Positions 61,522 through 64,000 of a stretch of DNA of 64,000 bases are shown here, in pieces. The notes under the pieces are model-generated. The model was not told the origin of the DNA and made no database searches. It saw only the letters and a list, made by a program, of their open reading frames with translations. The position numbers and the translations under genes are program-made. Source of the DNA: Niabella sp. (GTDB lineage Bacteria > Bacteroidota > Bacteroidia > Chitinophagales > Chitinophagaceae); assembly GCF_030150205.1 (NCBI RefSeq), contig NZ_JASLGT010000002.1, positions 372,001 through 436,000 on the forward strand, in the 5' to 3' direction. The first letter of the stretch is position 1. The number at the start of each line of letters is the position of its first letter.

Positions 61522-63105
61522 ATGAAAAAATTGATTTTTAGTCTGTTACTACTTAGTTTCAGCCTTATAAACGCTGCAAATGCGCAAAGTATTGTGTACG
61601 CCGATGTAAATAAGGCGGACGTGCAGCGGATGAATTTTGAAATCATAGGAAAGCTGGCCAACAATTACCTCATCTATAAAGAGGTGAAAGGAAATCACCA
61701 GGTCAATGTCTTTAACGAAAGTATGCAGCTGCTGGAGTCGGTACCCATCACCATACTCCCCAAAAAGAAAGATTTGCTGGATCTGACCTTTTACCCGTTT
61801 CATAATTATGCCTACCTGCTGTACCAGTTCCAGAAAGGCAACGTTGTTTACTGCAATGCCGTACGGGTGGAGGCAAACGGGAAAATTCTCCAGGAACCGG
61901 TTACACTGGATACGACCATTATCGCTTACACAGCAGACCGGAAGATCAACAGCTCTGTAAAAAGCAGTGACGGCAACAAAATCCTCCTGTTCAAGATCAA
62001 TAAAAAGGATCCGGCCCACCATGTTTTTAAAACCCGGCTTTATGATGGCGAGCTGAACCTGATCAAGGAAAGCCGTTACACGGTATCCATGGTGAAAGGC
62101 GGGGATTTCCTGAGCGGTTACAGCCTGGCCAATAATGGCGATTTTGCCTTTGTAAAGTATAACCGGCTTACCAGCGGCAATATCCAGGAAGCATCTCTTA
62201 TGGTAAAACCGGAAAACAGTGATATCTGCAATGAATATCCGCTTTCGGTAAATGAGCTGTACCTCGATGATATTAAACTGAAAATAGATGAGGGCAACAA
62301 CCGTTATTTATTAAGTTCCTTCTATGCGCAGCAGAAAAGAGGCAATATCGCAGGTATTTATAACTATGCGCTGAGCCTGGATAGCCGGGAACAACTTTTT
62401 GAAACCGTAACCCCGTTCAACGATGAGCTGCGGAAGAAAATGGGGGGTAAAAGCGGGGGAAAGACCGCATTTAATGATCTTTTCATAAATAGTATTATCA
62501 TTCATCAGAACGGCGGTTTCTCCATCGGTGCAGAGGCGCTTTATACCACTAATGCCGGCGGAATGTGGGACCGGTGGAATTATTGGGGCGGTCCCTACGG
62601 CTTCTATGGCGGCCCTTATGGCTTTTACGGAGGCTGGGGCGGCTGGGGCTCGTGGGGCAGGGGATACTGGTCGCCGTATGCCTATTATTCGCCCTTCTTT
62701 TACAGAAGCTACTGGTGGGGTGCCGGCTACGGGTATGGAGGCGGATATGCCCGGTACAATGCGGGCAATATCGGTGTCTTTTCATTCGATAAATCGGGTA
62801 ACCGCACCGCCGAAAATATTATTTTTAAGAATCAGTCGGAAGTAGAAACCGATGGTACCATTTCTTACCAGGTGCTGGTAGACGGAGACCGTATGCATTT
62901 TGTATTAAACCGGGCTGCAAAGATCTCCGACCTGGATGATGTAATCATTACAGAGGATGGTCAAATGACTGAAGCAGAGCCGCTAGAGGCAAAGGACAAA
63001 TATGTTAACTTTATGCCCCGGTACGGCAAACAGGTAGGGCCCGCCAGCATGATCATTCCTTACGTATATAAAAAGAATATTTCATTTGCGAAGGTTGACT
63101 TCTAA
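61522..63105 (+). CDS. exported protein with a Gly/Tyr/Trp-rich insertion
   Basis: A 527-residue protein with a signal peptide (about 1-22, ANAQ). The first ~340 residues read as a repeated beta-strand protein (VNVFNESMQLLESVPITILPK; NKILLFKINKKDPAHH; LANNGDFAFVKYNRL), perhaps a propeller-like fold. Residues ~347-413 are extremely rich in Gly, Tyr and Trp (GGPYGFYGGPYGFYGG, GGWGGWGSWG), then a beta-rich tail (VFSFDKSGNRTAENIIF) to 527. No family is recognised; the insertion resembles low-complexity adhesive or surface segments. Divergent from kup, with the next gene 39 bases later. Confidence 0.75.
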   Translation: MKKLIFSLLLLSFSLINAANAQSIVYADVNKADVQRMNFEIIGKLANNYLIYKEVKGNHQVNVFNESMQLLESVPITILPKKKDLLDLTFYPFHNYAYLLYQFQKGNVVYCNAVRVEANGKILQEPVTLDTTIIAYTADRKINSSVKSSDGNKILLFKINKKDPAHHVFKTRLYDGELNLIKESRYTVSMVKGGDFLSGYSLANNGDFAFVKYNRLTSGNIQEASLMVKPENSDICNEYPLSVNELYLDDIKLKIDEGNNRYLLSSFYAQQKRGNIAGIYNYALSLDSREQLFETVTPFNDELRKKMGGKSGGKTAFNDLFINSIIIHQNGGFSIGAEALYTTNAGGMWDRWNYWGGPYGFYGGPYGFYGGWGGWGSWGRGYWSPYAYYSPFFYRSYWWGAGYGYGGGYARYNAGNIGVFSFDKSGNRTAENIIFKNQSEVETDGTISYQVLVDGDRMHFVLNRAAKISDLDDVIITEDGQMTEAEPLEAKDKYVNFMPRYGKQVGPASMIIPYVYKKNISFAKVDF

Positions 63106-63144
63106 CTCTTAAGGGAGCTCAAATAAGTATGACTGACTGTTATT

Positions 63145-64000
63145 GTGATTGGAGTTTTTAAACAAAAGAACCCGGGAAATCTTATTATGATTTTCATTCT
63201 GGGGCTATTGCTGAAATTGCCCTGGTTTTTCCTGTCTGCTGCACAAAACGGCAAACAGGCGGTGGTGATCCGCCCGCAGGATGGGTTTCTTTATGATCAG
63301 TTGCTCCGGTTGCTGGAACCTGTTGTGGCGGTATTCCCATCCTTTTTTGCCATGGCGGCCTTTTTGCTTTTATTTTGGCAGGCCTACCTGCTGACCAATT
63401 TCATCAATAACCAACGATTGGTAAACCGGGCCAATTACCTGCCGGGAATGGCATTGATGCTGGTATCTTCTTTTATACCGGAGTTCAATTACCTGTCGGC
63501 CCCGCTGATCGTTTCCTTCCTGTTCCTGTTGTCGTTTATCTTTATTTTCAAGGCCCACAATCATCCCAATGCCAAGGGGCTTATTTTTAACTGCGGACTC
63601 GTATTGGGCGCAGCCACCATGTTTTTTCAGCCTTCCGTATTTTTTCTTGCATGGGGGTTGCTGGCTTTGGGAATATTAAGACCTTTTCGGGTGAACGAAT
63701 GGTTGTTATTGCTGCTGGGTTTTTTTACTCCCTACTATTTTTACCTGATCTACCTGTTTTTAACCGATCAGTGGCCAGTCATATACACGATGCTGGAGCC
63801 GTTTTCGGTGGGAATCAATCTTGGAAAACAGCGGCTTTGGTTTGCAGGCGCCCTGTTTTTAACGATCCTTCCCCTGCTGGCCGGAATCTATTCGATCAAT
63901 GTGCTTTCTTCAAAAATGCTGATCCAGGTGCGGAAGGGGTGGTTCCTTTTTCTGCTGTACTTTGTGGCGGCCGTTGGCATTGCCTTTGTGAATCCCGGAC
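63145..64000 (+). CDS. DUF6427-like membrane protein, 3' end outside window
   Basis: At least 285 codons; the gene continues past the window edge. The frame begins with GTG 63145 (VIGVFKQKNPGNLIMIFIL), which matches the start pattern MIGxFRxKxPxN of DUF6427 in Bacteroidota; an ATG at 63187 would remove part of that pattern. About eight hydrophobic helices are visible (LFWQAYLLTNFINNQRLVN connects two of them). In many Bacteroidota this family is near cell-wall genes and its function is unknown. It is 39 bases downstream of the Gly/Tyr/Trp-rich gene, so they may be cotranscribed. Confidence 0.78.
   Translation, partial: MIGVFKQKNPGNLIMIFILGLLLKLPWFFLSAAQNGKQAVVIRPQDGFLYDQLLRLLEPVVAVFPSFFAMAAFLLLFWQAYLLTNFINNQRLVNRANYLPGMALMLVSSFIPEFNYLSAPLIVSFLFLLSFIFIFKAHNHPNAKGLIFNCGLVLGAATMFFQPSVFFLAWGLLALGILRPFRVNEWLLLLLGFFTPYYFYLIYLFLTDQWPVIYTMLEPFSVGINLGKQRLWFAGALFLTILPLLAGIYSINVLSSKMLIQVRKGWFLFLLYFVAAVGIAFVNPG

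Noticed and set aside
1..64000. tRNA, rRNA, phage or integrase genes
   Set aside because: None was recognised by eye. A dedicated tRNA scan could still reveal a small RNA in the long gaps.

Overview
The window is a piece of chromosome from a Bacteroidota bacterium, most likely a Chitinophagaceae member (Niabella-like by general feel; this is inference, not a search result). The grounds are a TonB-dependent receptor with a carboxypeptidase-type plug, an LptD / amidase / MCE / OstA envelope cluster in typical Bacteroidota order, DUF4293 and DUF6427 membrane proteins, LytS/LytTR signalling, promoters of the TTTG-N19-TAnnTTTG type, and few Shine-Dalgarno sequences. No rRNA, tRNA, CRISPR array, prophage or intact insertion sequence was recognised.

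Layout. 0-2.1 kb: tail of an OmpA-type protein, a von Willebrand A lipoprotein with a strong terminator, and an acyltransferase. 2.4-9.6 kb: LptD facing an amidase, MlaD-like and OstA-like gene set. 9.6-10.6 kb: a small ORF, a MITE-like element and five tandem ~105 bp repeats. 10.7-12.8 kb: trpB and trpA, separated by the remnant of an aspartic-protease gene. 13-19.8 kb: TlpA-like thioredoxin, a macro-domain/CsaA pair, an SRPBCC protein, an MBL hydrolase, a class D beta-lactamase and a DtxR/MntR regulator. 20-27.4 kb: TIGR01777 epimerase, an operon of a GbsR/MarR regulator with two paralogous membrane proteins, a PLP decarboxylase, an M48 peptidase and an MFS nucleoside transporter. 27.6-34 kb: secA, a sugar-nucleotidyltransferase and a Na+/H+ antiporter. 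34.3-37.4 kb: a four-gene overlapping signalling operon (secreted protein, membrane protein, LytS-like kinase, LytTR regulator). 38-41.2 kb: a LuxR-type regulator, a PKD-metzincin lipoprotein and an AT-rich orphan secreted protein. 41.6-54.4 kb: M28 peptidase, glyA, DUF4293, a small overlapping gene pair, queA, a TonB-dependent receptor, an MmcQ/YjbR protein, a pyrimidine-dimer glycosylase, a 4-OT tautomerase, an ABC-F ATPase and a dicarboxylate/glutamate symporter. 55.4-64 kb: tandem LD-carboxypeptidases, oxyR, kup, a Gly/Tyr/Trp-rich secreted protein and a DUF6427 gene cut by the window edge.

Most genes are ordinary housekeeping or envelope functions. The unusual material is largely between genes. 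A dispersed family of intergenic elements, built from the same short words in the same order, occupies at least six gaps. It sits at the 3' ends of genes and fills four of the five long convergent gaps. Three separate tandem hairpin-prone arrays (about 10.1, 54.7 and 57.4 kb) share a GCAGAG / CTGCGG theme, and a 137 bp element at 9.9 kb has terminal inverted repeats and an 8 bp target duplication. The best-supported regulatory site is a 13+13 bp perfect palindrome over the promoter of the GbsR-type regulator. The best candidate for an undescribed protein system is the signalling operon at 34.3-37.4 kb.
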